Source of the DNA: UBA5336 sp964412785
GTDB taxonomy: Bacteria > Pseudomonadota > Alphaproteobacteria > Caulobacterales > Hyphomonadaceae
Length of the DNA stretch: 64,000 nt
Direction: 5' to 3'
Assembly (NCBI GenBank): GCA_964412785.1
Contig: CAYPQD010000008.1
Coordinates: forward strand, 9,895 to 73,894
Part shown: positions 35,943 through 44,731 of the stretch, in pieces
How the letters are laid out: each line of letters starts with the position of its first letter
Numbering within the stretch: the stretch's first letter is position 1
Made by a program: the position numbers and the translations under genes
Notes under the pieces: generated by a model
Told to the model about the DNA's origin: nothing
Database searches by the model: none
The model's input: the letters and a program-made list of their open reading frames with translations, nothing else

Positions 35943-35974
35943 CGCCGGGCCGGCAAGCCCCTACATCGGCGGTC

Positions 35975-36814
35975 ATGGATGCGCCCCTTGCCCTGCTTCG
36001 CGATCGCGCCGTCCTCTCCCTTGCGGGACCGGACACGCTTGTCTTCCTTGAGCGCGTGGTGACCTGCAACACCGCCGGCTGGCCGGCCGGCGAGTCGCGC
36101 TATGGCGCCCTGCTGACGCCGCAGGGCAAGGTGATTGCCGACTTTCTCGCCCTGCGCGACGAGGCCGGCGTCCTGCTCGATGTTGCCCGCGGCGCGCTCG
36201 CCGACCTGCACAAGCGGCTCACCCTGTTCCGCCTGAGGAGCGATGTCGCGATTGCACCGCGCGACGATCTCGCCGTGATTACGGGCCCTGGTCCGGCGAT
36301 GGAAGGCGCGCCACATGTGTTCGCCGATCCCCGCAATCCCGGCGGCCGGCTGCGTGCGTTCACCGCCGAACCGCCTGCGGGCGACGCTGCCGCCCTCACC
36401 CTCTGGCAGGCGGGGCGCATCGCCGCCGGCCTTCCGGAATTCGGCGAGGATTTCGGCGCCGCTGAGGTGTTTCCGGCCGACATCAACATGGACCTCCTGG
36501 GCGGCATCGACCTGAAGAAGGGCTGTTTCATCGGCCAGGAAGTGGTCTCTCGGATGCACCGGCGCGGCAATATCCGCAAGCGGAGCCTCGTCCTTGCCGC
36601 CGACGGCGCGGAACCGGGTGCGCCCGTGCTCGCCGGAGACAGCGAGATCGGCATGGTGACGTCGGCCGCAGGCGGCCATGCGCTGGCGCGGATCCGCATC
36701 GACCGGCTCGCCGCCGCAGGCGAGGCCCCGCTCACCGCCGGCGGCCAGTCAGCGGCGGTGATCGGCCCGCCGGCGCTCTGGCCCCCCGTCAATGCGGCCA
36801 GCGGCGGTGACTGA
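35975..36814 (+). CDS. ygfZ: YgfZ/GcvT-type folate-binding iron-sulfur repair protein
   Basis: A 279-residue protein that uses tetrahydrofolate to help maintain some iron-sulfur enzymes. The signature KKGCFIGQEVVSRMHRRGN, with the key cysteine, is intact, and the N-terminal AVLSLAGPDTLVFLERVVTCNT and LTPQGKVIADFLALRD are typical. The ATG at 35975 is the first start that leaves a normal N-terminus; earlier codons fall inside the channel gene. Its last 23 bases overlap the next gene, tag. Confidence 0.93.
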   Translation: MDAPLALLRDRAVLSLAGPDTLVFLERVVTCNTAGWPAGESRYGALLTPQGKVIADFLALRDEAGVLLDVARGALADLHKRLTLFRLRSDVAIAPRDDLAVITGPGPAMEGAPHVFADPRNPGGRLRAFTAEPPAGDAAALTLWQAGRIAAGLPEFGEDFGAAEVFPADINMDLLGGIDLKKGCFIGQEVVSRMHRRGNIRKRSLVLAADGAEPGAPVLAGDSEIGMVTSAAGGHALARIRIDRLAAAGEAPLTAGGQSAAVIGPPALWPPVNAASGGD

Positions 36815-37391
36815 GGCAGACGACATACCCTGCGGCTGGGCGCCGGCAGACGATCCGCTCTACCGCGCCTATCACGATACGGAATGGGGCGTTCCGGTGC
36901 GCGACAGCGAGGCGCTGTTCGCCAAGCTGATGCTGGACGGCATGCAGGCCGGCCTCTCCTGGATCACCATTCTCAGGAAGCGCGCGGCGATCCTTGAGGC
37001 GTTCGAAGGCTTCGACCCGGAGCGCCTGGTGCGCTGGGACGCGTCGAAGATCGCCCGCGCACTGGAAAACCCCGGGATCATTCGCAGCCCGAAAAAGATC
37101 GAGGCGACGATCGGCAATGCCCGCGCCTACCTTGCCATGCGCGATGCCGGCGAGGACTTCGCCTCCTGGTGCTGGGACTTCGTCGATGGCGAGCCGCAGG
37201 TGAACGCGCTCGACCACTGGCGAAACGTGCCCTCTAAGACGTCGCTGTCGGAGGATGTTTCAAGAGCGCTGAAGCATCGCGGCTTCACGTTCGCCGGGCC
37301 GGTGATCGTCTATGCCTGGATGCAGGCGGTCGGGATCGTCAACGATCACGAAACCCGCTGCCCGCGCCATGCCGAGGTGCGGTGCCTGTGA
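36792..37391 (+). CDS. tag: DNA-3-methyladenine glycosylase I
   Basis: A 199-residue base-excision enzyme that removes 3-methyladenine from DNA. The zinc ligands are present: CGWA near the start, YHDTEWGVP, and HETRC near the end (His-x3-Cys). LFAKLMLDGMQAGLSWITIL supplies the DNA-binding and catalytic region, including the conserved Glu-Trp surroundings. It overlaps the ygfZ end by 23 bases and is probably co-transcribed with it. Length fits the family. Confidence 0.95.
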   Translation: MRPAAVTEADDIPCGWAPADDPLYRAYHDTEWGVPVRDSEALFAKLMLDGMQAGLSWITILRKRAAILEAFEGFDPERLVRWDASKIARALENPGIIRSPKKIEATIGNARAYLAMRDAGEDFASWCWDFVDGEPQVNALDHWRNVPSKTSLSEDVSRALKHRGFTFAGPVIVYAWMQAVGIVNDHETRCPRHAEVRCL

Positions 37392-37398
37392 CAGGCTG

Positions 37399-37422
37399 GC
37401 GCCGGTCAGTTACGACCGGCGC
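37399..37422 (+). terminator. 9-bp hairpin after tag
   Basis: GCGCCGGTC and GACCGGCGC are perfect arms around AGTTAC, eight bases after the tag stop codon. There is no T-run, so it is a probable mRNA 3' end structure rather than a classic terminator. Confidence 0.45.
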
Positions 37423-37453
37423 TGCAATCATGGGCTTGTGCCACGGATCATAG

Positions 37454-37471
37454 TGTGATTGTCCAATCACA
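37454..37471. promoter_or_regulatory. Perfect inverted repeat upstream of the 431-residue gene
   Basis: TGTGATTG and CAATCACA are perfect 8-bp arms separated by two bases, ending 24 bases before the start codon. The outer TGTGA...TCACA resembles a CRP/FNR site but with an 8-base rather than 6-base centre. A dimeric regulator is likely; which one is unknown. Confidence 0.5.
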
Positions 37472-37495
37472 ATTTGCCACGCAAGGAGCCCCGCC

Positions 37496-38791
37496 ATGTC
37501 CCGACCGCTTGCCCGCCTTGGCGCCCTGCTGCTCGCCGGGCTGCTGCAATTGGCGACGCCCGCACGCGCCCAGACCGAACCGGCTCCTGCGCCTGTTCCC
37601 GGTCCGACGGCTATGGCGGGCGATATCCATCCGGTTTCGGGCTACATCGCCGAGCATGGCCTGGCACGCGCCGATGCCATGCTGTCCCTGCAGGCAGCGT
37701 TCAATTTCGGCAAGGCCTCGCAGGTCGACTTCCTGCTCGGCGGGGTGCGCTTCCTGCGCGCGGTGGAGGCCGGCCTGCAGGTGCGCTGGCAATCCAATGT
37801 CAGCGGCCCGGACTTCCTGCCTGGCCTGCGCGCGCCGATCCCGGCCAATCCGGATGCCCGCCCGTTCGAGGCTGGCGACGTCGCCGGCGTGTTCGAGGCG
37901 ATGCTGGCAAGCCTTGCCGAGGCCCGGTCGCCGCTGGAAGAGGCCGTCAATGGCCGTGACTTCGCTGCGGTGATCGACCTCGACGACCTCTGGTTCGACA
38001 TTGACGGTGATGGCGCGCGCGCCAAGTTTGAGAGTGCCGCCGCCCTGCTCGGCGTTACCGGCTTCGACCGGGTCGCGCGCGGCAGCGAATTCTCCGGCGT
38101 CGTCCGCTTCGACAGCGCCGATGCCGACTGGCTGCTTGCCTATGTCCACCTGCTCTCCGGCGTATCGCAGACCGTTCTGGCGCTGGAGCCGACACCGGCG
38201 ATCGAGCGGGTGATGAGCGCGCGCGCAGACATGCTGGAGCTCACCGGCGGGGCCGAGGCGCGGCTCTACGATTTCGTGGAGCAGGACTGGATCGACACCG
38301 CCGCCAGCGTGCTGTGGACCCTGGAAGGCACGCCGGATGCCGCCCGCTCGGCCGCCGCCCACGCCCACTTCAAGGCAATGATCGCGCACAATCGCAGCTT
38401 CTGGGCGAAGGTTGAGCAGGAGAGCGACAATGACCGCGAATGGTTGCCCAATGGCGCGCAGGTCTCCGCCTTTGGCCTCGAAATTCCCGCCGGGGTCGCC
38501 AGCCAGTGGCAGGCTGTGCTCGGCGAGCTGGAAGCCGTGCTCGACGGCGAGATTCTCGTCCCTTACTGGCGCACCAGCCCGCAGGGAGGCGAGGACTCTG
38601 CCATCGGCATAGGCCTCAACCTGCGAAAGCTGTTCGAACAGCCGGGCGAGATGGACCTCGTCGGCTGGCTGCAGGGCGCCAATGCCGTACCCTATCTGGA
38701 GCGCGGGCCGCTCACCCGGATGGACAGCCTGCGCCAGTTTGGCAACATGGTTCGGGGAGACAGCCTGTTCTTCGTGCTCTGGCTGAACTGA
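37496..38791 (+). CDS. Hypothetical exported protein (431 aa)
   Basis: Not recognised. A signal peptide (RLGALLLAGLLQLATPARAQ) leads to a periplasmic, largely helical protein. Repeated acidic Leu/Ala helices and the segment IDLDDLWFDIDGDGARAKFE, whose spaced aspartates could bind calcium, are visible. The C-terminal half has GGEDSAIGIGLNLRKLFEQP and ends with FFVLWLN. No catalytic motif was found. A perfect inverted repeat lies just upstream. The following gene, a small lipoprotein, is 44 bases away on the same strand. Confidence 0.72.
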   Translation: MSRPLARLGALLLAGLLQLATPARAQTEPAPAPVPGPTAMAGDIHPVSGYIAEHGLARADAMLSLQAAFNFGKASQVDFLLGGVRFLRAVEAGLQVRWQSNVSGPDFLPGLRAPIPANPDARPFEAGDVAGVFEAMLASLAEARSPLEEAVNGRDFAAVIDLDDLWFDIDGDGARAKFESAAALLGVTGFDRVARGSEFSGVVRFDSADADWLLAYVHLLSGVSQTVLALEPTPAIERVMSARADMLELTGGAEARLYDFVEQDWIDTAASVLWTLEGTPDAARSAAAHAHFKAMIAHNRSFWAKVEQESDNDREWLPNGAQVSAFGLEIPAGVASQWQAVLGELEAVLDGEILVPYWRTSPQGGEDSAIGIGLNLRKLFEQPGEMDLVGWLQGANAVPYLERGPLTRMDSLRQFGNMVRGDSLFFVLWLN

Positions 38792-38835
38792 CCAGCGGGC
38801 GCTTTCGAAACTGGAACACGGATCGGAGGGTCCCC

Positions 38836-39126
38836 GTGACACGCGCACTCATGCTCGGCCTAATCGTCGCAACCAGCCTCGCCGCCTGTGTCTCGACGCA
38901 GGAATCCGACACCTCGCGCGCCTGGTCGGCCTGCGGCGAGATCGACGAAAAGGCCGAACGCGATGCCTGTATGGAGCGCGCCCTGGCGGACTATGCTGCC
39001 GAGCGCCAGGCGTTTGCCGAAGACATTAGTCATGACACCGCTGTGCGCGAGCGGCGCGCCGCCGAGCTGGAGGCGCTCGGCGTGCCGCAGAGCGAACGCG
39101 CAACCGGGCCGGTTGTGCCGAAATGA
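38836..39126 (+). CDS. Small hypothetical lipoprotein
   Basis: A 96-residue product starting at GTG behind GGAGGG. The N-terminus is a lipoprotein signal with the lipobox LAACVS, so the mature protein would be anchored to a membrane by its cysteine. The rest is short, Ala/Glu/Arg-rich and helical, with a second cysteine pair that could form a disulfide. No family is recognised. It is read with the 431-residue gene. The 5' GTG start is inferred from the signal. Confidence 0.6.
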   Translation: MTRALMLGLIVATSLAACVSTQESDTSRAWSACGEIDEKAERDACMERALADYAAERQAFAEDISHDTAVRERRAAELEALGVPQSERATGPVVPK

Positions 39127-39431
39127 GCGCGGCGCGCGCCCTGCTGCCCGGGCTCGCCGGCGCCGACAGGCAGTCTCCCGCATTCCTGTCGCTCACGGCC
39201 CTGTCGCTCACGGCNNNNNNNNNNNNNNNNNNNNNNNNNNNNNNNNNNNNNNNNNNNNNNNNNNNNNNNNNNNNNNNNNNNNNNNNNNNNNNNNNNNNNN
39301 NNNNNNNNNNNNNNTCGCTCACGGCAGCCCCGATTCGCCAGACGCCCCCGCAGGGCGCGGGCTGACCGGCCGGCGGGCCTTGCCCGCGCGTGTTTCCACT
39401 GGCCCCGATACCAAGCCGGCGCGTGTCTGCT
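39127..39431. other. Convergent gap with assembly N-run
   Basis: About 305 bases between two convergent genes. Positions 39215-39314 are 100 unknown bases. The known part holds the 15-bp tandem repeat described separately. No gene or terminator could be supported in the readable part. Confidence 0.9.
39185..39214. repeat. 15-bp tandem repeat at the edge of the assembly gap
   Basis: CCTGTCGCTCACGGC occurs twice head to tail, and the sequence after the gap resumes with its last 11 bases (39315-39325). The gap therefore probably hides further copies of the same unit. Any reading frame through it would gain five residues per copy. Confidence 0.75.
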
Positions 39432-40952
39432 CTATTCGGCCGCCAGTTCCCGCATCCGGTCGACCCGTGCGCTGGCGCGCTCGGCCGGTTTCGGGTTTGT
39501 GAAAGTCATCACGCCGTCATCGACAGGCAGCGTGCGGAAGATCTTCCTTTCCAGCGCATAGTCCTGACTGTTGATCCAGGGCAGGCGGTCGCCTTGTTTC
39601 GGGAATCTGTCCAGCACCCGGCGCATATATCCGGCGGAGAAATTGTCGATCCAGTCCCGCGGCGCCATGCCTTCATCCTCCGGCCGCACTTGCGGCGTGG
39701 CCTGGCGCATGCCGGCTGCGTCCATGTGATTGATCAGCCGGCAGGTGTATTCCGCAATAAGGTCGGCGCGCAGGGTCCAGGACGCGTTGATGTAGCCGAA
39801 GGTGGCGATGAGGTTCGGTACGCCCGAATTGGCCATGCCGAGATAGCTCCACGTCTCGGAGAAATCGACCGGGCGGCCATCCACCACAAAATCCGCATCG
39901 CCGAGAATGACCAGTTCGAGCCCGGTCGCCGTCACGATGATGTCCGCATCGAGATGGGCGCCCGATTTCAGCCGGATGCCTGTCTCTGTGAACCGCTCGA
40001 TCTCGTCGGTCACCACCGACGCGGTCCCGGCATTGATAGCTTCGAAAAGGTCGCCATTGGGAATCAGGCAGAGGCGCTGGTCCCAGGGATTGTAGCGCGG
40101 CGTGAAGTGCGCATTGGTCTGGTCGTCGCCCAGCGCCTTGCGAACCCCGCCCAGCAGGAGGTCCCGGATCTTGTCTGGCCGGGTGCGCGTGCGCTTGTAG
40201 AAGAAGGACTGCAGGGCCACGTTCTTGCGCCGCGTCAGGTCATAGGCCAGCTGGCCGGGCAGCACCTTGCGCAGGGTATTGGCGATCGCATCGCGGTCGG
40301 GCCGCGAGACCACATAGGTTGGCGAGCGCTGCAGCATGGTGACATGCGCGGCCCCGTCTGCCATCGCCGGCACCAGCGTCATCGCCGTCGCGCCGGAGCC
40401 GATGACGACCACACGCTTTCCCGAATAGTCGAGGTCGTCCGGCCATTCCTGAGGGTGGATCACCGCGCCGGAAAAGTCCTCCCGGCCCTCGAAATGCGGC
40501 GTGTGCCCGCCCTTATAGCTGTAATATCCCGCGCACATCAGCAGCATGTTGGCCTTGAGCTGCACGCGCTCATCACTGCCGGAGCGTTCGCACGTGATCG
40601 TCCAGCTGGCGTCCTCGCTCGACCACTCAGCCCGCCGCACCCAGTGGCCATAGCGGATGTGCGCCTCAATCCCGCCCTCGGCGGCCGTGTCATGGATGTA
40701 GCGGCGGATTGACGGCCCGTCGGCAATCGACTTCGCCTCCGTCCATGGCTTGAAGGAATAGCCCAGCGTGTGCATGTCGCTGTCGGAGCGGATGCCGGGA
40801 TAACGAAAGAGGTCCCAGGTTCCGCCCATGGCCTCGCGGCCCTCCAGGATCGCAAAACTCTTGCCAGGGCATTTTTCCTGCAGGTGGCGCGCCTGGCCGA
40901 TGCCCGAAAGCCCGGCACCGACGATCAGCACGTCGAAAGTCTCAATGGCCAT
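39432..40952 (-). CDS. FAD-containing monooxygenase (Baeyer-Villiger type)
   Basis: A 506-residue flavoprotein. The FAD motif is VLIVGAGLSGIG, the NADPH motif GSGATAMTLVPAMA, and the fingerprint FSGAVIHPQEWP (residues about 160-171) is that of Baeyer-Villiger monooxygenases, which insert oxygen next to a carbonyl. The substrate may be a steroid, cyclic ketone or fatty compound, but is not evident. The ATG at 40952 opens the FAD fold; a longer frame runs 62 codons into the promoter region and was rejected. Confidence 0.94.
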   Translation of the reverse strand: MAIETFDVLIVGAGLSGIGQARHLQEKCPGKSFAILEGREAMGGTWDLFRYPGIRSDSDMHTLGYSFKPWTEAKSIADGPSIRRYIHDTAAEGGIEAHIRYGHWVRRAEWSSEDASWTITCERSGSDERVQLKANMLLMCAGYYSYKGGHTPHFEGREDFSGAVIHPQEWPDDLDYSGKRVVVIGSGATAMTLVPAMADGAAHVTMLQRSPTYVVSRPDRDAIANTLRKVLPGQLAYDLTRRKNVALQSFFYKRTRTRPDKIRDLLLGGVRKALGDDQTNAHFTPRYNPWDQRLCLIPNGDLFEAINAGTASVVTDEIERFTETGIRLKSGAHLDADIIVTATGLELVILGDADFVVDGRPVDFSETWSYLGMANSGVPNLIATFGYINASWTLRADLIAEYTCRLINHMDAAGMRQATPQVRPEDEGMAPRDWIDNFSAGYMRRVLDRFPKQGDRLPWINSQDYALERKIFRTLPVDDGVMTFTNPKPAERASARVDRMRELAAE

Positions 40953-41055
40953 GCCAGTCCTCCAGCGGGAGCCGTCCGGGCTGCCCGTGCCTGAATTGAA
41001 AACAACGCTCAACGAAGTGTCACACAAAACCTGCGGCCGGCCAAGCGGGCGCGGG

Positions 41056-41412
41056 TCAGGCGGGGCGCTTGATCTCGTTGCCTTCGCCGAGAAGCACGAC
41101 AGTCGGGGCGTGCTGGCGCGCCTTTTCCGCCTCCACATGGGCGAACGCGGCGATGATCACCGTGTCGCCTACGGCAAAATGCCGGGCCGCCGCGCCATTG
41201 ACGCCGATCGTCTTCGACCCGCGGGGGGCCTCCAGCGCATAGGTCGAGATCCGGGCGCCATTGGTGACGTTCCAGATGTCGACATGCTCGTGGGGAAGGA
41301 TTCCCGCCGCCTCAAGCAGGTCCTGGTCAATCGAGACCGAGCCCTCATAATGCAGGTCGCACTGGGTTACCGTGGCCGAATGAAGCTTCGCTTTCAGCAG
41401 GTTCAGCCACAT
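41056..41412 (-). CDS. panD: Aspartate 1-decarboxylase
   Basis: A 118-residue pyruvoyl enzyme that makes beta-alanine for pantothenate. The self-cleavage site is in LHYEGSVSIDQDLL (Gly-Ser), and LLKAKLHSATVTQ, PHEHVDIWNVTNGARISTY and VGDTVIIAAFAH are conserved. An ATG at 41412 was chosen because MWLNLLKAKLH is the normal start. Upstream lies a 151-base region with the palindrome GGCGCCGCGGCGCC (41437-41450) and an AT-rich TGATATAGGTATCA. A separate promoter is likely. Confidence 0.95.
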   Translation of the reverse strand: MWLNLLKAKLHSATVTQCDLHYEGSVSIDQDLLEAAGILPHEHVDIWNVTNGARISTYALEAPRGSKTIGVNGAAARHFAVGDTVIIAAFAHVEAEKARQHAPTVVLLGEGNEIKRPA

Positions 41413-41563
41413 GGTCACCCTCTCCCCTCTGTTCACGGCGCCGCGGCGCCCTTGTTTATCAACCTGATATAGGTATCACATGCCGCTGCGTAAAGCTGTT
41501 GCACTGGACCCATTGCGCTTATGCATGGCGCATGCCCGACGTCAAATCGCGCCGGCAGGATGT

Positions 41564-41842
41564 CTATTTGGAGTAGGAGACGACGCCCGTCGACAGGTCA
41601 AGCGAGACGGTGAAGGGCGGCGCGCCGGCTGCCTCGGCGAGGCGTTCCATCCGGCCCATCGCCACCTTCAGGAGGTCATAGTCGCGCGTGTCGCCGATCG
41701 GTTGCCCCGCCTCATCGCGGCATCGCAGGCTGTAGATCGTCTCGCCCGGTGCCGTGCGCACCGAGAAGGTCACCCTCACGCTGCCCGGCAGGGCAGACCG
41801 TGTGAGCGCGGCGCGCCAGTCCTCATCGCCCGGCACCGCCAT
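41564..41842 (-). CDS. Hypothetical 92-residue protein paired with a serine protease
   Basis: Not recognised. The product is soluble: SVRVTFSVRTAPGETIYSL and RCRDEAGQPIGDTRDYD suggest strands, followed by a helix (LLKVAMGRMERLAEAAG) and a final strand ending VVSYSK. It has no signal peptide. The gene begins two bases after the stop of a trypsin-like protease gene and is convergent with nothing nearby. A protease partner, inhibitor or target is possible but not shown. Confidence 0.6.
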   Translation of the reverse strand: MAVPGDEDWRAALTRSALPGSVRVTFSVRTAPGETIYSLRCRDEAGQPIGDTRDYDLLKVAMGRMERLAEAAGAPPFTVSLDLSTGVVSYSK

Positions 41843-41844
41843 GA

Positions 41845-42813
41845 TCAGACCCCCGCCATGTCGCCAAGCACGCGCGCCAGCAAGCGCTGGAATGGGTCGC
41901 CGAACAGCGGCGACCAGGTGTGGTCGTCACTGCTGACCGGCTTGGTCGAGTTGATCCCGGCGACCGCCAGTGTGCCCGCCACCCGGGTCAGCCAGGGCCC
42001 GCCGGAGGAGCCCTCGGTCAGCCCGTTCTCCGCCTTGATCAGCTGCCAGGAGCCGTCCACGACCCGTTCGCCCGTGCTGGCATAGAGAAACCGTCCGTCG
42101 AACGGATAGCCGCCGCTCGGCTGGTGGGGATAGCCGAGTGCGGTGAACGGTCCGTCGGGCGTGGTATTGGCATAGACCGGCGCCACGCCGGTGGCCGCCG
42201 CGATCGGCTCTGCCAGCCGGACCAGCGCGAAATCATAGGGCCCCTCACTGGACCGCGCCGCAGGGTCGGCCCAGCCCTTCAGCACATAGGCGCGCTCGCC
42301 CGACCAGCTGCCGAGCGCCTGGCCGGCACGGTATTGCGGCTGGAACTGGATCCAGTCGGCAAAGCGGCCTTCGCGCTCATACGCGCGCGCCCGGGCGAAA
42401 GCGCAGTGGCCGGCGGTCAGCACCACCCGTTCGGCAATCACCGTGCCGGTGCAATAGCGGATGCGCCCGTCGAAAAAGGCCGTGATCCGCCCCACTGCCG
42501 CAACCGGCTCTCCAGCCTGGTCGGCGACAGCCTCGGTCAGAGCGCCGCCGCCAACGACCTGCTCGGCACTGACCAGCCGGCGGGCGACCGCCTCGTCAAG
42601 GCGTGCCGCGGGGCTGTCCGGGCTGACGGTGATCAGCGGCGCCTCGGCGAGGCGTTCGATCGCCTCGCCGCCGCGGGCCCGCCCCGGCGGATCGGCGAGG
42701 CTGAAGGTGACCGATCCGGAGGGCGGCGGCGCGTCCTCGTCCGCCGCGCGCTGGTGGCCGGGCGGCGGCTCCAGAGCGGCAGCCAGAATGTCGAGATTGG
42801 CGGAGAGATCCAT
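41845..42813 (-). CDS. Trypsin-like serine protease without a signal peptide
   Basis: A 322-residue protease of the chymotrypsin fold. The catalytic triad is clear: VVLTAGHC (His), YDFALVRL (Asp) and GLTEGSSGGPWL (Ser). A 100-residue N-terminal extension is Ala/Pro/Glu-rich and has no hydrophobic signal, so the enzyme is probably cytosolic or exported by an unusual route. The start ATG lies 33 bases after the acyl-CoA dehydrogenase stop. A 92-residue gene follows two bases downstream. Confidence 0.85.
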   Translation of the reverse strand: MDLSANLDILAAALEPPPGHQRAADEDAPPPSGSVTFSLADPPGRARGGEAIERLAEAPLITVSPDSPAARLDEAVARRLVSAEQVVGGGALTEAVADQAGEPVAAVGRITAFFDGRIRYCTGTVIAERVVLTAGHCAFARARAYEREGRFADWIQFQPQYRAGQALGSWSGERAYVLKGWADPAARSSEGPYDFALVRLAEPIAAATGVAPVYANTTPDGPFTALGYPHQPSGGYPFDGRFLYASTGERVVDGSWQLIKAENGLTEGSSGGPWLTRVAGTLAVAGINSTKPVSSDDHTWSPLFGDPFQRLLARVLGDMAGV

Positions 42814-42846
42814 CGCAGGCGAGGGTGCGGCGCCTCGCCCGCAAGA

Positions 42847-44616
42847 TCAAGACAGCCCGAACAGGGCATCGCTGTCGGCGATCACCTGGCGGCCGGCATC
42901 GGTGATACCGGCGACGCGGCCGGGCGCCTGCGCCAGGTTGGTCTCCGCATAGAAGCCGGCAAGTGCGGTCATCCGCGCGCGCATCCGCGCGTCCTCCTCG
43001 CGGGCGGCGACGGCCCCGCGGGTCAGGAAATGCCCGCCGATCACGTCCCCGGCCAGCGCCAGATAGGCGGTCGCGCCGGCCAGCGCCGTCTCACGGTCAC
43101 CCGCCATGGTCTCGACCATCCAGCGGGTCGCCTCGCCGAGCGCCGCGCGGGCCGCCGCCAGCCTGTCGGCCACCTGCACCAGCTGCGGCTCATTGCTGGC
43201 GCGCGCCTCGCGCTCGGTGTCTGCGACCTCCTCCAGCATCGCCGCCATTGCGGCGCCGCCATCGGCCGCGACCTTGCGCCCGGCCAGGTCGATCGCCTGG
43301 ATGCCGTTGGTGCCCTCATAGATCGGCGCGATGCGGGCATCGCGGTAGAGCTGGGCCGCCAGCGTCTCGTCCATGAAGCCCATCCCGCCATGCACCTGCA
43401 CGCCGAGGCTGGCGACCTCCACGCCCATGTCGGTCGACCAGGCCTTGGCGATCGGCGTCAGCAGGTTCTCCCGCGCCGCTGCAGCCGCCCGCGCGGCGGG
43501 ATCGGCCACGCTCACGGCAAGGTCTGCGGCGATCCCGCAGGCATAGCAGATGGCCCGGGCCGCCATCACGCGTGCGCGCATCGTGGTCAGCGTGCGGCGA
43601 ACGTCGGAGTGGTGCAGGATCGGCGCGGCGCCCTCCACGCCGGGTGCCCTGCCCTGCTTGCGCTCCTGGGCATAGGCGAACGCCGCCTGGTAGGCCGCCT
43701 CGCCAACGCCAACCCCCTCCAGCCCGACATTGAGACGGGCGGAGTTCATCATCGTGAACATGTGGGCGAGGCCCCGGTTCTCCTCTCCCACAAGCCAGCC
43801 GGTGGCACCGTCATACTCCATCACGCAGGTCGGCGAGGCGTGGATGCCAAGCTTCCTCTCAAGCCCGATACAGGCAACCCGGTTGGGCTCCCCAAGGCTG
43901 CCATCGGCGTTGACCAGAACCTTAGGCACCACGAACAGGGAGACCCCCTTCGAGCCCGCCGGCGCATCCGGCATCCTCGCCAGCACCAGGTGGACAATGT
44001 TCCCTGCCACATCATGGTCCCCCCAGGTGATGTAGATCTTCTGTCCAGTGATCGCATAGCGCCCGTCGCCCAGCGGCACCGCCTTCGTCCGCAGCGCGCC
44101 GACATCGGAGCCGGCCTGCGGCTCGGTCAGGTTCATGGTGCCGGTCCATTCTCCGGAGACGAGCCTTGGCAGGTAGAGCGCCTGCTGCTCGGGGCTGCCA
44201 TGGGCGATCAGCGCCTCGATCGCGCCGAAAGTGAGCAGCGGGCACAGGCCGAACGCCATGTTGGCGCCGTGCACCATCTCCATGACCGCAAGCGCCAGCG
44301 CCTTAGGCAGCCCCTGCCCGCCATGTGCCTGTGGAAAGGCAAGCCCCATCCAGCCGCCATCGCGAAAGGCCGCATAGGCCTTGGCAAAGCCGGGCGCGGC
44401 GGTCACGCCCGCCTCGGTCAGGGTTGCACCGGCCTTGTCGCCCCCGGCATTCAGAGGCGCCAGAATGTCCGCCGCCAGCCGGCCGGCCTCTTCGAGGATC
44501 GGCAAGACCAGCTCCGGGTCATACGCCTCGAATTCGGGCGCACCGTTCAGCCGGTCCAGTCCCGCCACTTTCTGCAGGATGAAGCGGATCTCATCAACCG
44601 GCGCCTGGTAGCTCAT
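42847..44616 (-). CDS. Acyl-CoA dehydrogenase (FadE/DmdC-like)
   Basis: A 589-residue flavoprotein that introduces a double bond into acyl-CoA. Motifs are NLTEPQAGSDVGAL, GQKIYITWGDHD, YEGTNGIQAIDLAGRKVA and a catalytic-base region in VHGGMGFMDE. The extra C-terminal helical domain (about 150 residues) makes it longer than ordinary acyl-CoA dehydrogenases, like the dimethylsulfoniopropionate-type and long-chain enzymes. The start YQAPVDEIRF fits that group. Substrate is not certain. It is the first gene of the short operon with the protease. Confidence 0.92.
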   Translation of the reverse strand: MSYQAPVDEIRFILQKVAGLDRLNGAPEFEAYDPELVLPILEEAGRLAADILAPLNAGGDKAGATLTEAGVTAAPGFAKAYAAFRDGGWMGLAFPQAHGGQGLPKALALAVMEMVHGANMAFGLCPLLTFGAIEALIAHGSPEQQALYLPRLVSGEWTGTMNLTEPQAGSDVGALRTKAVPLGDGRYAITGQKIYITWGDHDVAGNIVHLVLARMPDAPAGSKGVSLFVVPKVLVNADGSLGEPNRVACIGLERKLGIHASPTCVMEYDGATGWLVGEENRGLAHMFTMMNSARLNVGLEGVGVGEAAYQAAFAYAQERKQGRAPGVEGAAPILHHSDVRRTLTTMRARVMAARAICYACGIAADLAVSVADPAARAAAAARENLLTPIAKAWSTDMGVEVASLGVQVHGGMGFMDETLAAQLYRDARIAPIYEGTNGIQAIDLAGRKVAADGGAAMAAMLEEVADTEREARASNEPQLVQVADRLAAARAALGEATRWMVETMAGDRETALAGATAYLALAGDVIGGHFLTRGAVAAREEDARMRARMTALAGFYAETNLAQAPGRVAGITDAGRQVIADSDALFGLS

Positions 44617-44731
44617 GCGTGCTCCTCCTGTGGAAACAGTGTTTTTCCTGCCCTAGCGATAATCCGGCACTGGCAGCGCGCCTAGTCTTGACTATCTGGT
44701 TGAGGGGAGCAGCAAGGTGAGGAGAGCCGAC

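Noticed and set aside
41920..44685. A long plus-strand open frame over the protease and dehydrogenase
   Set aside because: It is the shadow of the real minus-strand acyl-CoA dehydrogenase and protease genes, and shows low-complexity Arg/Ala/Gly/His composition.
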